Shown: piece after piece, positions 1-12,200 of the stretch
Position numbering within the stretch: the stretch's first letter is position 1
Layout of the letters: every line of letters starts with the position of its first letter
From: Macrocybe gigantea
Taxonomy: Eukaryota; Basidiomycota; Agaricomycetes; Agaricales; Callistosporiaceae
Reading direction: 5' to 3'
DNA length: 64,000 bases
Assembly (NCBI GenBank): GCA_011319805.1
Contig: SJRY01000080.1
Span: forward strand, 186,001 to 250,000
Position numbers and translations under genes: made by a program
The notes under the pieces: generated by a model
What the model was told of the DNA's origin: nothing
What the model saw: the letters and a program-made list of their open reading frames with translations, nothing else
Database searches by the model: none

Positions 1-3000
1 CGTCACACACCTGCAATCCTCCGGTTCATTATTACTTTCCGGTTCTTCAGATGGTTATATACGAAGTCACGACCCGCGATCTGGAATGACAAGCCTTCTC
101 ACCAAAGCACACCCCAGTGGTATACAAGGCCTGCAAACAGTTGGCAATTTCGCCCTTACTATCGGACTGTCTGAAAGGTTGGCCGAAGCAGAAACTGAAT
201 TAGAATGTTACCTCATCTATGCTTTCAGACAGTCTCGCCCCTTCCCCGACCCTTTGGTCAAGGTTTATGACCTACGGCTACTTTCTCGACCGTTACCTCC
301 GATTCCGTTTCCATCTGGGCCTGCATTTATTCATGCTGTCCCGACAAGGACGTCAACGGTTGTGGTAGTGTCTAATCAGGGCTTGGTCAACGTCGTCGAC
401 ATTCTAAATCCAACAGCTACGAACGAATTCTACCAGGCACGTCACAATCTCTCGGGAACGTTGCTTGGACGAACTCATGGGCTGCTTAGCTTGATTTGTC
501 TTCCTACGTCACGTCTATATCAGTTTCACCGACAGCCTCTTACATGGCTTTCGGTGACGCAGAAGGCTTCATACACCTTCTCACACAAGCGGAAGGCCAG
601 ACGACTGCGCCATTCAACGGGTTTGATGGAAAGCCCATCAACTGGCCAGATATTCCCGCGCCGTTGCCTGACATCGATTGGACGGATTCAACGTAGGAGT
701 CGAATTCTATCGATATCTTGAACTAACGTGTATTAATCAACGTCCCCAGGCCATTGAATAGCATTGGGCTGCCTTATTATGATGAACCGTTATTGTCCGC
801 ATGGAGTTCCCACCTGATTTCAATGTCACCAACTTACCCTGCGCCCCAATCAATTCCTCCTCAAATATTGGAATCCATGAAAATGAAAGACAATGTTGCA
901 TACGCCGCTCTTCCCCACGAATTAAGAGGACGTCGTAATGTAGTTTCGCTTGAATCCCAAACACAAGCCCGGTTTAGGAGCGGAAAATCTCGAAAAATTG
1001 AAGTGCGTTATTTTGCACGTCTTTACGTGCCAAAATTTATCCTCGTCTCCAAAATAGACGGATCCTGATCACCGTGGGCTCGATTACTCCAATTTCAACG
1101 TTCCTCGTTTATATAGACGAGTTGAGATAGAGTATTCAAAATTTGGCGTTGAAGACTTTGATTTTGGGTGAGGATGGTTGTCTCGTGTTAATCTTATCGT
1201 ACCACTAACTGTCAGTGACAGGTTCTATAATAGGACACAATTCAGCGGGTTGGAAACACACATACTTAATTCGTACACCAACTCTGTGCTGCAAGTCATG
1301 CATTCTGTTGTTCCTATCCGTCAGCTGGCCAAGTCCCATATCACAACAAATTGTGAACGAGAACACTGCCTTTTATGCGAATTAGGTTTTGTCGTTCGCA
1401 TGTTGGAGGATGCTCGGGGTATCAATTGTCAGTCAAGTAATTTCTGCAAAACCGTCGGTGTTCTGGCACAAGGTACATTGTGTTATTCAGAATCTAGCAT
1501 ATACTAACAATCGCCAGCATCCAATGCAATTGAATTGGTCGATTATGGAAGAGATGCAGCAGAAGTTGATTATGCACATAAGATCCAGACATTTCACAGA
1601 TTTCTGATTGATCACCTGAATTCCGAGGCGAACACCTTTGCAGACGACCTTTCATTGGCGAAGGGTTCTGACCGACCTGCTACGTCGCCGCTCTTTTCCC
1701 AGTTACTCGGAATTGCCGGGACGAGCGTCATGACATGTCAGAACTGCCAAGCAACACGAGACAAGCAGAACATGACATATATAGTGGATTTGTCATATCC
1801 TCGGAAGGTTTGCATTCGGCTATTCAGATTTGCGCCGACCAACAAAATTCGTCTAGGCGTCTCCCAGTGACAACATAGACTTCGGCGAGGTACTCGTCCA
1901 GTCATTAACGCGACGCACGAGCCATAAGGCTACATGCCAGTCTTGTAACAAGGTCGCCGTTTTTACATCCCAACGTTTGACTCGTCTGAATGAACTACCT
2001 CCAATTCTGGCTGTGAATGCATGTGTTTACAATGATGACACGCATTCCCTTTGGTTGGACGTGCGAGGGCAAACTTTTCTCAGACCTCATGTCAATCTGA
2101 ACTTTGGGGACTCGCCTCCTGGCGATCCTTCGCTGTGTTATACAGTTAGGGTAAGTACTCGATGCTTCTCTGCCCAGGCGTTGCAAACTAAAATTCTTTA
2201 CAGGCGATCGTTGTACAAGTCAAAGCGGGGGACAATCGGTCGCATCTCGTTGCTATCGTCAAAGGTACCACTTGTAGCTGGTCACCAGTGACCAACAAAC
2301 TGACGTCTGTAATAGTCCCTGAAGCCGAACATCGAGAAGATTCGTCAAGCCCATGGTTCATCTTCAACGACTTCATGGTCGAAAATATTTCAGAGAAAGA
2401 AGCACTGAGCTTTCCTGACAAATGGAAGGTTGGTGAATCTTCCTTCGCCTCCTGACTTTGTTACGAGACATTCCCTTAGGTGCCTGCCATTATTTACCTT
2501 GAGCGGGCGAATATAGACCAACTCCTCGATCTCAGTCGCCTCTCTTACGACATCGATCCGGCGATACTCAGTATTGACACTTCGATTTCACGGTAATCCT
2601 AGATTTCGTATCACTATCTGCCGACGTTTATATTTCTCCAGAAATCGAGACGCAAAGCTTGTAAGGCATGAACTTCTTCAGCCTGGCGAACTGCCACGGA
2701 CAGCTGCTATTGATGCCGAGTTCGTCCTGATGCAACAGGTCTTCAACATTTCTTTGGCATCCCCGTCTACTAACATGGCTAACTTACCTTACTAGGAGGA
2801 GACGGAATATCGATCAGATGGAAGCAACAAGGTCATCCGCCCGGCGCGACTTAGTCTTGCTCGCGTTTCCGTGCTGCGGGGTGATGGATCGAAGCAGGGC
2901 GTTCCGTTCATCGATGACCACATACATACTAGTGAAGTTATCGTCGATTATTTGACCGAATATTCCGGCATCAAATGTGAGCTCGCCTGCGTCATATATG

Positions 3001-3700
3001 AAGCGCTCTAACTAGCCCTACTAGTCGGCGACCTGGATCCCAATCTTTCTCGCCACACACTTACGCCGTTAAAGGTTGTATATAAAAAGTTACGTCTCCT
3101 CGTCGACCGTGGATGTGTCTTTATTGGTCACGGTCTATCAAAAGACTTTCGCATCATCAGTAAGGATTTTTTTTCAGCTGACATGACGTCAAACGCATGC
3201 GAGGGTGATCAGACATTTTTGTACCGCCCGAACAGGTCAAAGACACTGTCGACTTGTATTTCCTGAAAGCGAGACAACGTCGCCTATCACTGCGATTCCT
3301 GTCATGGTATGTCCTGGATCAGCACATACAAACCGATATGCACGATTCGATCGAAGATGCACGATCCGCCCTTTATCTTTACAAGGCCTACCAGACACTC
3401 TCGGAGCAAGGTATATTTGATACTAAACTCGAGGAACTGTACAAGGAGGGCCGGCAAATGGTGAGACGTCGAAAGGATGGCTTTGGACTGAAAATGCTGA
3501 TCGAGATACAGAACTATAAGCCCCCGCCAGCACCAGACCTCAGAGAAAATGATGCAGAGGAAGATCAACGTTCTTCCACTCCGGCTGATGAAGGACTTGC
3601 AACTTCACTGCCGGCATCGTCTTTGTTACTGCTTGATCCAGGCCTTATTGTACCAACACCAGGAAATATAATGAGGAGACTAGGGACTTGGCAGGAATGA
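1..3700 (+). CDS. PAN2: PAN2 deadenylase catalytic subunit (5' truncated)
   Basis: Catalytic subunit of the cytoplasmic PAN2-PAN3 poly(A) nuclease, which trims mRNA tails. The left edge cuts the N-terminus, so the window opens in the WD40-like propeller in frame 2 (SGSSDGYIRSHDPRSG). A UCH-like pseudo-hydrolase domain follows (about 1220-2300; LETHILNSYTNSVLQ, later MTCQNCQATRDKQN). A DEDD exonuclease closes the protein: AIDAEFV near 2710 gives the first acidic pair, GHGLSKDFRI near 3130 the third Asp, and HDSIEDAR near 3340 the His/Asp pair. This domain order is diagnostic. At least eight introns interrupt it. The one at 437-489 starts with GC (CAG|GCACGT) and is phase 0, joining FYQ to LDLSSYVTS. 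The stop is at 3698-3700. It converges on the PDCD5 gene. Identity is secure; some mid-gene exon borders are approximate. Confidence 0.93.
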
Positions 3701-3778
3701 AATGTTATAGGTTTATTTAACGCGCACTTATCATATCACTCTCGCGCGACTTCCACTCAATATTAGACGAGTCGATTG

Positions 3779-4310
3779 TCAGAGACCAAGGTCAAGATCA
3801 TCATCCACATCTTTTCTCCGTTGATACTGTCGGTAGGAAGTAGACGAATGATTAGCAGCACTTATCTGTACTACTATGTCAACCTACCACGATCCCCGAT
3901 CCTCCAGACCCTGCCTTCCTACCCCGAGATTCTTCCATCTATGAAAAGGAGGCTGAATGGCGTTTTTTCGGGTCCCGACTGCGTCCACGCACCTGCTCCA
4001 GTAAGTCGATAAGTTGGTTCTCAGTGACTCGTCCCCGTAATTGCCCCGATTGAGCCATCTTCAGTAGTATGCTCTCAATATGCTTCGAGCGTTCCGGACT
4101 AACAAGCGCGATTCGGGAGACTTGGTTTCGCAATAGGTGAGCATAAGCGTAGCGCTCAACAGCATCCGTTCACATACGCCTTTCGCGTGCAGCAGGGTCT
4201 AGGACTCTCGACATAAGATCCCGTCTAATTTCGTCCTCCTCTTGACGTTTAGCCTCCGCATCTGAATGATTCTGAGGGGTTGGTTCTACTTGTCCCGAGA
4301 TTTTGTCCAT
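3779..4310 (-). CDS. PDCD5/TFAR19-family DNA-binding protein
   Basis: Small PDCD5-family protein; archaeal and eukaryotic members bind DNA or act as chaperone-associated factors. I reconstruct four exons on the minus strand: 4178-4310, 3993-4120, 3888-3938 and 3779-3826. They total 360 nt, or 119 residues, the usual family size. The first junction restores AAREER-type sequence as ARERLSRIALVSPERSK. The core KMAQSGQLRGRVTENQLIDLLEQ is the family signature, and the end YQRRKDVDDDLDL matches the usual basic-then-acidic tail. Introns are 57, 54 and 61 nt, all GT-AG. The start ATG at 4308-4310 is the only one that gives the acidic N-terminal helix. It converges with PAN2, with 78 nt between the stops. 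Its cellular role in fungi is not visible from sequence. Confidence 0.88.
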
Positions 4311-4407
4311 ATGTGCGGTTAAGCTTGGACACTCAGATAGACTCGGACGACTTCAACGCACTAAGCTATCGCCTATTATGTAATGCAATGTTATCAATAA
4401 ACATCGA

Positions 4408-6811
4408 TTAGCACTGAACTAATTTGTCGATCTCTCGTCTAATTTCTGCGAGATTTGTTCGTAAAGTCGTAACATCCTCGAATTTCCTGCGTGCCTTCGC
4501 CTCCTCTACATAAGATTCCAATAACGCCTCCTGTTCAAGAAGTGCTTGTAACGCAGAGGCCATATCCTTATCGGCTTGAGTATCTTGTGAGGCGTCCTGA
4601 CTAGTAGCATTTTGCGACTTCTGAGTTATAGTATTCAGAGACTGCATGGATAAAGCATTAGTTAGGTCGTTGGCGGCTTCGACAGGCACTCACTTGAAGC
4701 GGCAACATATGTTTTTGCAGAAAAAGAGTAGCACGAGCCAAAATCGCCATCTGAACATGTTCTTGAGAGCTGCCTGGGCCTGATGGACAGGGTATTCTTT
4801 TGATCTGCTTGGCCAACGTGTCGTACCGAGAGAATGCCTCCAGGAGCTGTTTCCTAACAGCAGCAGCTTCTTTCAGTGACTGATATCTAGACATGGTGTT
4901 GATGAACAACCAAGAACACAAGCAGACGAAATCGTACCCAGGGTCCATGATGCACTCCTGAAATTTGGGCAAAATTCCTTCTATTTCACCCTCGAGATTG
5001 ATGAAGGCCTCGCAAACACGTTGGTTTGTAGTCAACGTCTCCGCAACAATATGTCGCTTACCTCGTGTAATGAAATGAGCGTCGGGAGGACCATTTTCTC
5101 CCTTTGATACTGCTGATGTCTAGTCTCGTGTGAGAGAAAGCATCCTAAAAAAGGGAGTGACCCACAGTAATATTGGCCTACAGCTCCTACATATTCGGAT
5201 ACCTTTGGAGGACATTTGTTCTTCAACGGATTGCTTGAGCTCGGGCTCGCCCGTAATGGACGTCTTCGATTTCTTCACGCCATAATCAATGCTTTCTTCG
5301 ACCTCTTGTATAAGACTAGATTGTGGGTCGATAACAAATAGCAGAGAGCATTTCATTGGACGTTGCGGGCCTTTTGGAGGCAGCGAGCAGATAATTTGGC
5401 CGCAAAGTCGGCAGTGATGCTTCCTATTTGTTATAGGATGAAAAGTAGAGCTATCGAGACATGAGCAATTTGGAGAAGAGCTACCGATAGGCTTAAAGAC
5501 AGCTCACTTGCATAAAGGGCATCTGTTTGCCTCTGCGTCATCTTGCCAGGGGGTGATGCGTTGCTCTGCCACTGCTCGAAAGTCAGACAGGATAATTGAA
5601 CTATATGAAAACCTTGAACCTCGGATATTGGTTGCCTCATTGCTCCTAAGGGCTGTTCTCCAAGCCTCCGCCGCCTCGGACAACGTCACGGAACCTATGC
5701 CATGGTCAAGAATTGAGGACCATCGCCGAATGCTTGAAGAGTTACTGGAGGGTTTGACAGGTGATGGCGACAGCTTTCGATAGTGAACATTACCGTTGGA
5801 AGTCGCTTTCTCGTTCTTCACTTCCATGGTGGTTGGAGGAAAATGAAGTGCAACAAGTTTCTCAAGCCTCCTCTCCAATTTTGTTCTTTCAATCCTCTTC
5901 GAATTCGATCGAAACCCTCTGTCCTCTTCTCCATTTTGCCTGGTTCTGCGAAGATCGACGAAAAGGTCGGTGAGTGAGCGATAAGCACCTTTAGGTTGAA
6001 AGCCAGGGCGATAGGGAGTGGTACGCAAGGACGATGCTGGAGTTGGCGAGAAGTCGTGTCTCGGTGATATGTCAGCGATAGGCCGCTTTCCTGTGCTTGA
6101 AGCGGTAGAACTCTGTTGGGACGGACTAGTCGCCAAAGTTGGTGGCGAAGCACGCGGAGCGTTGCTGTCGATCGACATGTTCGTATGTATGTTGCTCGGA
6201 GAAGGGGGTGCTGAAAGTTGTGGTCGACTCTGGGGATCGATCTTAGGGCTACCCTCGTCATCGCCATGATGCAAAGTCGAATTATCAGTTCGTGGGATGA
6301 CTGTAACAGAGTTGTGAGGGGTATGTGATGGGGTCTGTTGGCGGGAGCTTCTCAGAGACGAGGCTGCAGAGGATTGAGCTGTTCGTGCAGGCACCCGCCG
6401 AAACGTCGATATCCTCCGAGACGACGACTCTGCCTGGGGCAGGGGGAGTGATCCTTTCGAGGTCGACGGAACGCTTGCAAACGAAGACGAAGTGGTGGTA
6501 GTCTGGCTTAGTAGATCGACTTGATTTGTGCTCATTGCCAACAATCCGAACGGGGTCGTGGAGGTGACAACATGCGGGAGAGGTGTATTTGGCTTTTCGG
6601 GAAAGGAAAAAGATGATACACTGTGGGTTTCCGTATGCGCGGGTGGCGTTGACGAAGAACGTATGTGTGACGTGGTCAACGATGATCCCGGCAAGGTTGC
6701 ATCCGACCTATTGAGCGAATGCCTCTTGGACTAGCAAGATTGAATGAGAATAAGAGAAAGGCCGAGCGCATAGCTCACTTTATATGCCTGATAGGGTATA
6801 TCGTCATGCAT
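4408..6811 (-). CDS. PEP7: FYVE-domain vacuolar/endosomal tether, Pep7/Vac1 (Rabenosyn-5-like)
   Basis: Endosomal tethering protein that in yeast links Rab5 (Vps21), PI3P and Vps45 for Golgi-to-endosome traffic. The N-terminal 300 or so residues are Ser/Thr/Pro-rich and disordered. A zinc-binding region follows (RCPLCK), then the FYVE core RKHHCRLCGQIICS near 5400 and, after an insertion of about 50 residues, the closing GIRICRSC. Fungal Pep7 proteins carry similar insertions. The C-terminus has a helical Rab-binding segment (LLESYVEEAKARRKFEDVT). The frame at 6694 is open upstream to a TAG that directly follows CTAG, so I infer a first exon starting at ATG 6809-6811 (MHDDIPYQAYK) and a 48-nt intron. 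That start is inferred; the rest is firm. It is divergent from twinfilin, with 81 nt between the starts. Confidence 0.85.
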
Positions 6812-6892
6812 CCGCCGAGGGTGTTAGTGGTGGAAGAAAGCGGCGTATATAACGTTAGACAGCCGACCGTCGCCGTTGTCAGAGCTCCGACA
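6812..6892. promoter_or_regulatory. Bidirectional promoter, PEP7 and twinfilin
   Basis: Only 81 nt separate the two divergent start codons. TATATAA occurs near 6845, about 45 nt upstream of the twinfilin ATG. Use as a TATA box is inferred. The space is so short that each gene's 5' UTR probably lies over the other's promoter. Confidence 0.4.
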
Positions 6893-8134
6893 ATGTCTGC
6901 AACATCCAACATCCATATTACCCCAGAGCTTGCCTCTCTCTTCGCAGACGCAAACCTAACGGGCAACACACGCTTCATCAAAGTGTCTATCCATAATGGT
7001 TCTCTCATCTGTGGAATATACTGAGGATAGCACGCTCATCGTGAAATGGTCCATAGAAACGCTCGTCAACCAACCGCCGATCCCCATCAATGGTTCGTTT
7101 GAAGAAGATCTCGCTCTCATTCAGGCCTCGGATGTGCTTGAGGACAGCATGCCCACATATCTACTTGCCTATCTACAGCCTTCGAGCTGGTTAGCGATCT
7201 CCTACGTTCCTGACTCTGCTAGGGTGCGAGACAAGGTGCGACTCCAAAGTCATCGATCGCGAATCAAATCCCGAGTTCACTCCCTATGAGATGTTGTACG
7301 CGTCTACACGCGCTACTTTGCTCAAGGACCTCGGGGCAAATCTCTTCACCGACACTTTGTTCGCCACGTCTAAAGCGGACGTTACGCCAGAAGCCTACGC
7401 GGCTCACAGAAGGCACATGGCCGCACCCAATCCTCTTACTGTTCGAGAACAAGAAATGGCAGATCTTCGCGCTTCAGAAGGCTCGAGTGCTTACGAAGGC
7501 TCTCGCGGACGAATGAATCATGTCGGGCCGGGTGTCGGTTTCCAATGGTCTCAAGAAGCAGAGGAAGCTATCGTGCGGTTAGGACAAGGTACGGACTGTA
7601 GCCTTGTAGTCCTGGTAAGCATATCTTACCATCATAAAATGCTGATTTCAAGCATGAAAGTAGAAAATCGATCAATCAAGTGAAAGTCTCATCCTTCACG
7701 AGGCACTGAAAGTGGACATCAATAACCTAGGGAAATCGCTTCCTTCCAGTGATCCATGCTTTGCTTTCTTTCAACTTCCTTCTGTTTCGCGAGGCGATAT
7801 TGGTACGGACTGGTTCATGTCCCATTTCACTTCAAGAGATCTTACGGTGGTCCCAGTCTTCATATATTCCTGCCCCTTGTCCTCTCCGATTAAAAGCAGG
7901 ATGGTGTACTCGACTGGAATGTCGACGGTTTTTCTCACAGCTAAACAAATACTCGGCACATTCCCAAGCAGCCCAGATCTTCTTTCTCGCAAGATTGAAA
8001 CCAATAACCCTTTGGAGCTAGACGAAGCATACCTCGATTCTGAATTCAACGTCAATAATACGCCAACATTGGATGCAGTGCAATCGCAACCACGACTGTT
8101 TGCGAAACCAAAAGGGCCCCCTAGGAGACGGTGA
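6893..8134 (+). CDS. TWF1: Twinfilin, actin monomer-binding protein
   Basis: Twinfilin binds ADP-actin monomers and capping protein through two ADF-homology domains and works in the cortical actin cytoskeleton. I reconstruct five exons: 6893-6998, 7057-7235, 7291-7614, 7664-7802 and 7857-8134. They total 1,026 nt, or 341 residues, the normal length. The first ADF-H has FIKVSIHNETLV and SYVPDSARVRDKMLYASTR. The second has GSLI-type strands and VFIYSCPLSSPIKSRMVYS. The C-terminal tail PLELDEAYL...KPKGPPRRR is typical. The first intron (6999-7056) has the weak 5' site GTTCTC. It is required because only this splice gives the conserved strand in frame and removes the TGA at 7020. All phases close exactly. 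Confidence 0.93.
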
Positions 8135-8460
8135 ACAGTTGTCATACAGGCTTAACTACCACAGTTTGTGCGATGTGCAGTACCACTTCACGTCGATCAT
8201 CCTGCAATACTCATGGAACAACGTTGTGCGTGATCAGTCGCCTATGTAGCCTTAAGGTAAAGATCAAAATCGTGACTTCGATTTCCCATGAGTGTCGGCG
8301 TAGTCACTGGCGGACGGCTTCGTTCTCACCGCATCAGAAGTTTCCAGGGCTCTTTTCATGTCTATCAGCCTAGCCAATCGCATCCTATTTCTTTTGCATT
8401 CTGAGCACGGACGTGGGAGAAGTCAAGGTCAGTCCAAGGAATAATAAATCAGATTTCAAA
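8135..8460. other. Gene-free spacer between twinfilin and the next gene
   Basis: This 326-nt stretch holds only short open frames without convincing composition. It probably carries the twinfilin 3' end and the promoter of the downstream tandem gene. I see no tRNA or repeat in it. Confidence 0.5.
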
Positions 8461-9162
8461 ATGGCGAGGAAAACCGTGCTTTTGTTCGCCAATGTCGTAC
8501 GTCTACTTTTCAGTGATTCGGCCTTTGTCGCGGCTGATTCAACAATGAATGTGTAAGGCTATGATAATACCAACAACGCGTTAAGTGATCTCAGTCTGAT
8601 GGAGGCAAGGTTGCTCAATTCTGCACCAGAGTCGCATGCGATGTTCCTTTTTGAAAAACCTCTTAATGGCACAGCGTCTCATAGCTTGACGTTCCGTTGG
8701 AAATATTCCAGCAGGGATGCGGCTTTGGTGACGTTGAGTATCCGCAGGCAGAACGTGGTCGAGTCTGGTGGCGGTGACCAGGATAACCGAATTCTGGACT
8801 CAGTACACATTCTCGCTGCAAATGTTCGCTCGGATGCAGGCGAATATATCTGGCAATTTATCGACGTTCAAGAGGGTTGGTATACTATACATGCCATTGA
8901 GGACTCGCCTGCCGCTGGACTCATTGCTGAATCCTCGCCTTTTTACATTGCACATCGAGTATCAGCACCTTTTGCTCACAGGACGTATCAACCAAGGGTC
9001 AAGTCAAGTCTTTGGCGGTTTGAGGACTCGGCCGAACTGGCGGGCGTCAGTTTTGGAGTGGTCGTAGGGCTAGTTCTCTTACTAATGGCCTTCATTTCCC
9101 CGAGGTGTTGGAGGCGGGCGTTGCCTTCACGAAAGAAAAGGCGACATTATATACTATATTAA
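8461..9162 (+). CDS. Putative secreted/type I single-pass membrane protein, function unknown
   Basis: I do not recognise the family. Two exons fit: 8461-8552 and 8595-9162, joined by a 42-nt GT-AG intron in phase 2, giving 219 residues. The N-terminus (MARKTVLLFANVVRLLFSDS) looks like a signal peptide or anchor. The middle is a beta-rich extracellular-looking region with at least one N-glycosylation sequon (NGT). Near the C-terminus a strong membrane segment (GVSFGVVVGLVLLLMAFIS) is followed by a short basic tail (CWRRALPSRKKRR) consistent with a cytosolic end. This topology suggests a plasma-membrane or secretory-pathway protein. It stands tandem to twinfilin and convergent with MOT1, 89 nt away. 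A homology search would be needed for function. Confidence 0.7.
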
Positions 9163-9251
9163 GAAAATGCCTGTTGGTCTATGTAAATTACAAGATGCTG
9201 TATGAATACTAGGAACTATGAGCTGAAAATAATGTTACAACTGAATAGTGA

Positions 9252-12200
9252 TCACCGCCCAAGCGATCCCATGAAGGCGGATAATTCCAATTCTTGATAT
9301 TCATGTTCTGCTGGCAAATCTTCTAAGCCCTGTAGTACATTTTTCTGGCTGGCTGGTTTCAAAGCATCTCGTGCCTTCTGTTTCGCTGACGCCGCCGAGT
9401 CTTCCTCCTCCGTAGTACGCCGGAATAGGTCTAAGACGAGGTTCGTGTCCATCGACGCCAAACCTGAATTCTGTTGGGTCACAACCGAATTTGCGATATT
9501 GAGCTTGAACTGCTGTAGCCTGGTATGCCGATTAGACTGTCTCCGTGACTGCCGCGGTAGAAAAGTATATATACATACCCCATGATTTTCTCCTCTAGAG
9601 TTCCCTTAGTTATCAGTCGATAAACGTTCACAACCTTCTTTTGTCCAATACGGTGTGCTCTGTCCATTGCTTGGAGGTCTTTCATAGGATTCCAATCGTG
9701 TTCGACGAATATGACGGTGTCAGCGCCAGTTAGAGTTAAACCTAGGCCGCCCACATGAGTAGTCAGGAGTAGACAATCGATGCTGGGGTCTGAATTGAAA
9801 GTCTGCACAATGGCATGACGCTTATTGGCATCTGTACTGCCGTCGAGCCTCATGTATGTGATGGAAGACATATGAGCCTTGAACAAATCCGCCTCAATGA
9901 TGTCGAGCATTCGTTTCATTTGGCAGAATATGAGAACGCGATGTTGAGAAAACGCTCCGTTCGAGTCTGATACGGAGTCAATCAACTCGCTCTTTGTCGA
10001 ATCTGCTGTTGGCCCCACAGATGTGCAACCAATTCCACAGTCCGTCAAGAGTTGTCTAGATAAAAGTCGTCAGCGTTAACGACTTTAATGAAAGAAGGCG
10101 ACTCCACTTCAATGCCAGTAGTTTGGGAGCATGTTGTATGTCGCTGAGGCTGTCGGACTGGGCACCCGCTTTCGATAATGTGGACTTGATCATATCAGCG
10201 TCATCGTTAAGGACCAGAGCAGGATGATTGCATAGTTTGCGCAGGTATTGTAGTGACTGGAAGATGTGCTGCTGGGTCCCCTTACCAGCCTCGCCACCCT
10301 GCACAGCATTTTCCGCGAACGCACGAGCCCTCGACCTGGAGAAATCGTCGTACAGATACTTCTGGACATCCGATAACTCGCAATAGTAGTCTTGGATGAT
10401 TTTGGGCGGAAGATCATTGAGGACGTCTTCCTTCAGGCGCCGAAGTAAGAATGGTAATACTTGTTTATGTAATGCCTCTAGAGCCAGAGCCGCTGTTACG
10501 CCAGTTGAGTGATTACAGAAGGTAAAACAGAGAAATACACTGACCAGCCTCGCCATTCTTCGCTCTTCCATCACGGTTCGACAATATCGGCTTTCCAAAT
10601 CGCTCATTGAAAGACGTCTCCGTGCCCAGGAATCCCGGCATCAAGAAGTCGAATAAACTCCAGAGTTCGAGAACATTATTCTGTATAGGTGTTCCGGAGA
10701 GTATAAGACGATGTTGAGCCCTGAGGCACTTCACGGCCTTGGTGAGTTTCGTCTTCGCATTCTTAATGACATGGCCTTCATCCAATATGCAATAGAGCCA
10801 GTTGAACTCCTCAAGGCTCGTAATGTCGTTTCTGACAACCTCATAGGACGTTATGACGACATCGAAGGTCTTCAATCGTTGGAGAAGTCTGACGCGGTCT
10901 CTGGCATTGCCGGTATATAAAATCGGTCGCAAGTTATCGGCATATTTCAGAATTTCGTAATACCAGTGCCCAGTGAGCGTCGGGGGGCATACGATGAGAG
11001 AGGGGAGGTGCACGGAATCAACCGATCGAGATTCTTCATAGCGTTTATTTCGTTCGTGATGCTTGCTTGCCAAAATACATATGGATTGCAGCGTTTTACC
11101 CAGACCCATATCTAAAATGGGTCAGTACAATCAGAGACTACGAGGGGAACGCTCTGTCATACCGTCACAGAGGATTCCATGAAGCTGATATTTTGCGAGG
11201 AACGCCAGCCAATTGACCCCATCTTGCTGGTATTTCCGCAGTTCAGCCTTAATTTTGACGGGAATGATGTATTGTTCGACTTTGCTTCCGTCCAGTAGTT
11301 GAGTAAGAAATGACCGTTCTTCTTCCCTGCGCTTGAGCAGTTCTTCCGGAAAGCCAGGTGGGTCGGGAAGCCCAGCCTAAAACTATTCAGATTCGTGATT
11401 TCCCTTGACATAGAGCACTTACTTCAAGAGGCACCATCTTTACCAGGGATGCAAACGTATTCGTTGCAGTCGATCGTATTTCATCATCAGGATCACTCAT
11501 CCTCCCGAGAATTGGGACGACCATAAATATGACATAAGGCAAAGCTTTGATATCAAGACGGTGCACTATATCTGTAATGAAGGCAGTGTCAGCGTTTTTT
11601 CGCCACGGAAAAGGGCAATGCGTACGGTATATCAATTCTGCAGCACCCTGTCTGTTGGACAACACGAGCGCGTCTCCTAGAAGAGGTACGAGATGTTCGA
11701 CCACATAACGCATGGCTTCGGCTGTCATAACATCGCATATCGTTGCAAAACATCGTGCGGCAGACTGTCGGATGATTGCATAACGGCTACGCAAGGCCAA
11801 GTCCATCACGGGAAAGGTGTCGGTCAGTCTGACTCTAAGATCCTCGTGGAAGGTCGGCGCAACAGCCTCCAAGACGCTTAGAGAGTCGATAACATCTTGC
11901 CCATATTGTTTTCGATGGCTGCGTCTGACTTTTCGGTATCGTCTTTGGACACGTCTCTCAGTGGGACTGCGACATTTTTGATTGAGGCAGAGATGCACAT
12001 ACTGGATTCGAACGCGCTCAAAAGGCCCCCAACCATGGACTGCCACATACTCGGTATCGAGTCCAACAGTCGAGATCCGAACTTGGCGGACAACTGGCTG
12101 AAAGCCAAAGATGCGCCTCTCCTGGAGATGTGTGTACCGCATGACTCAATATCCTTTGCACTGTCTTGAGTTTCTTTGTCTTTTCCCGCCTCTTTCCCGT

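Noticed and set aside
4658..5035. Separate small genes suggested by split frames in the Pep7 region
   Set aside because: They are consecutive exons of one FYVE protein, with matching phases.
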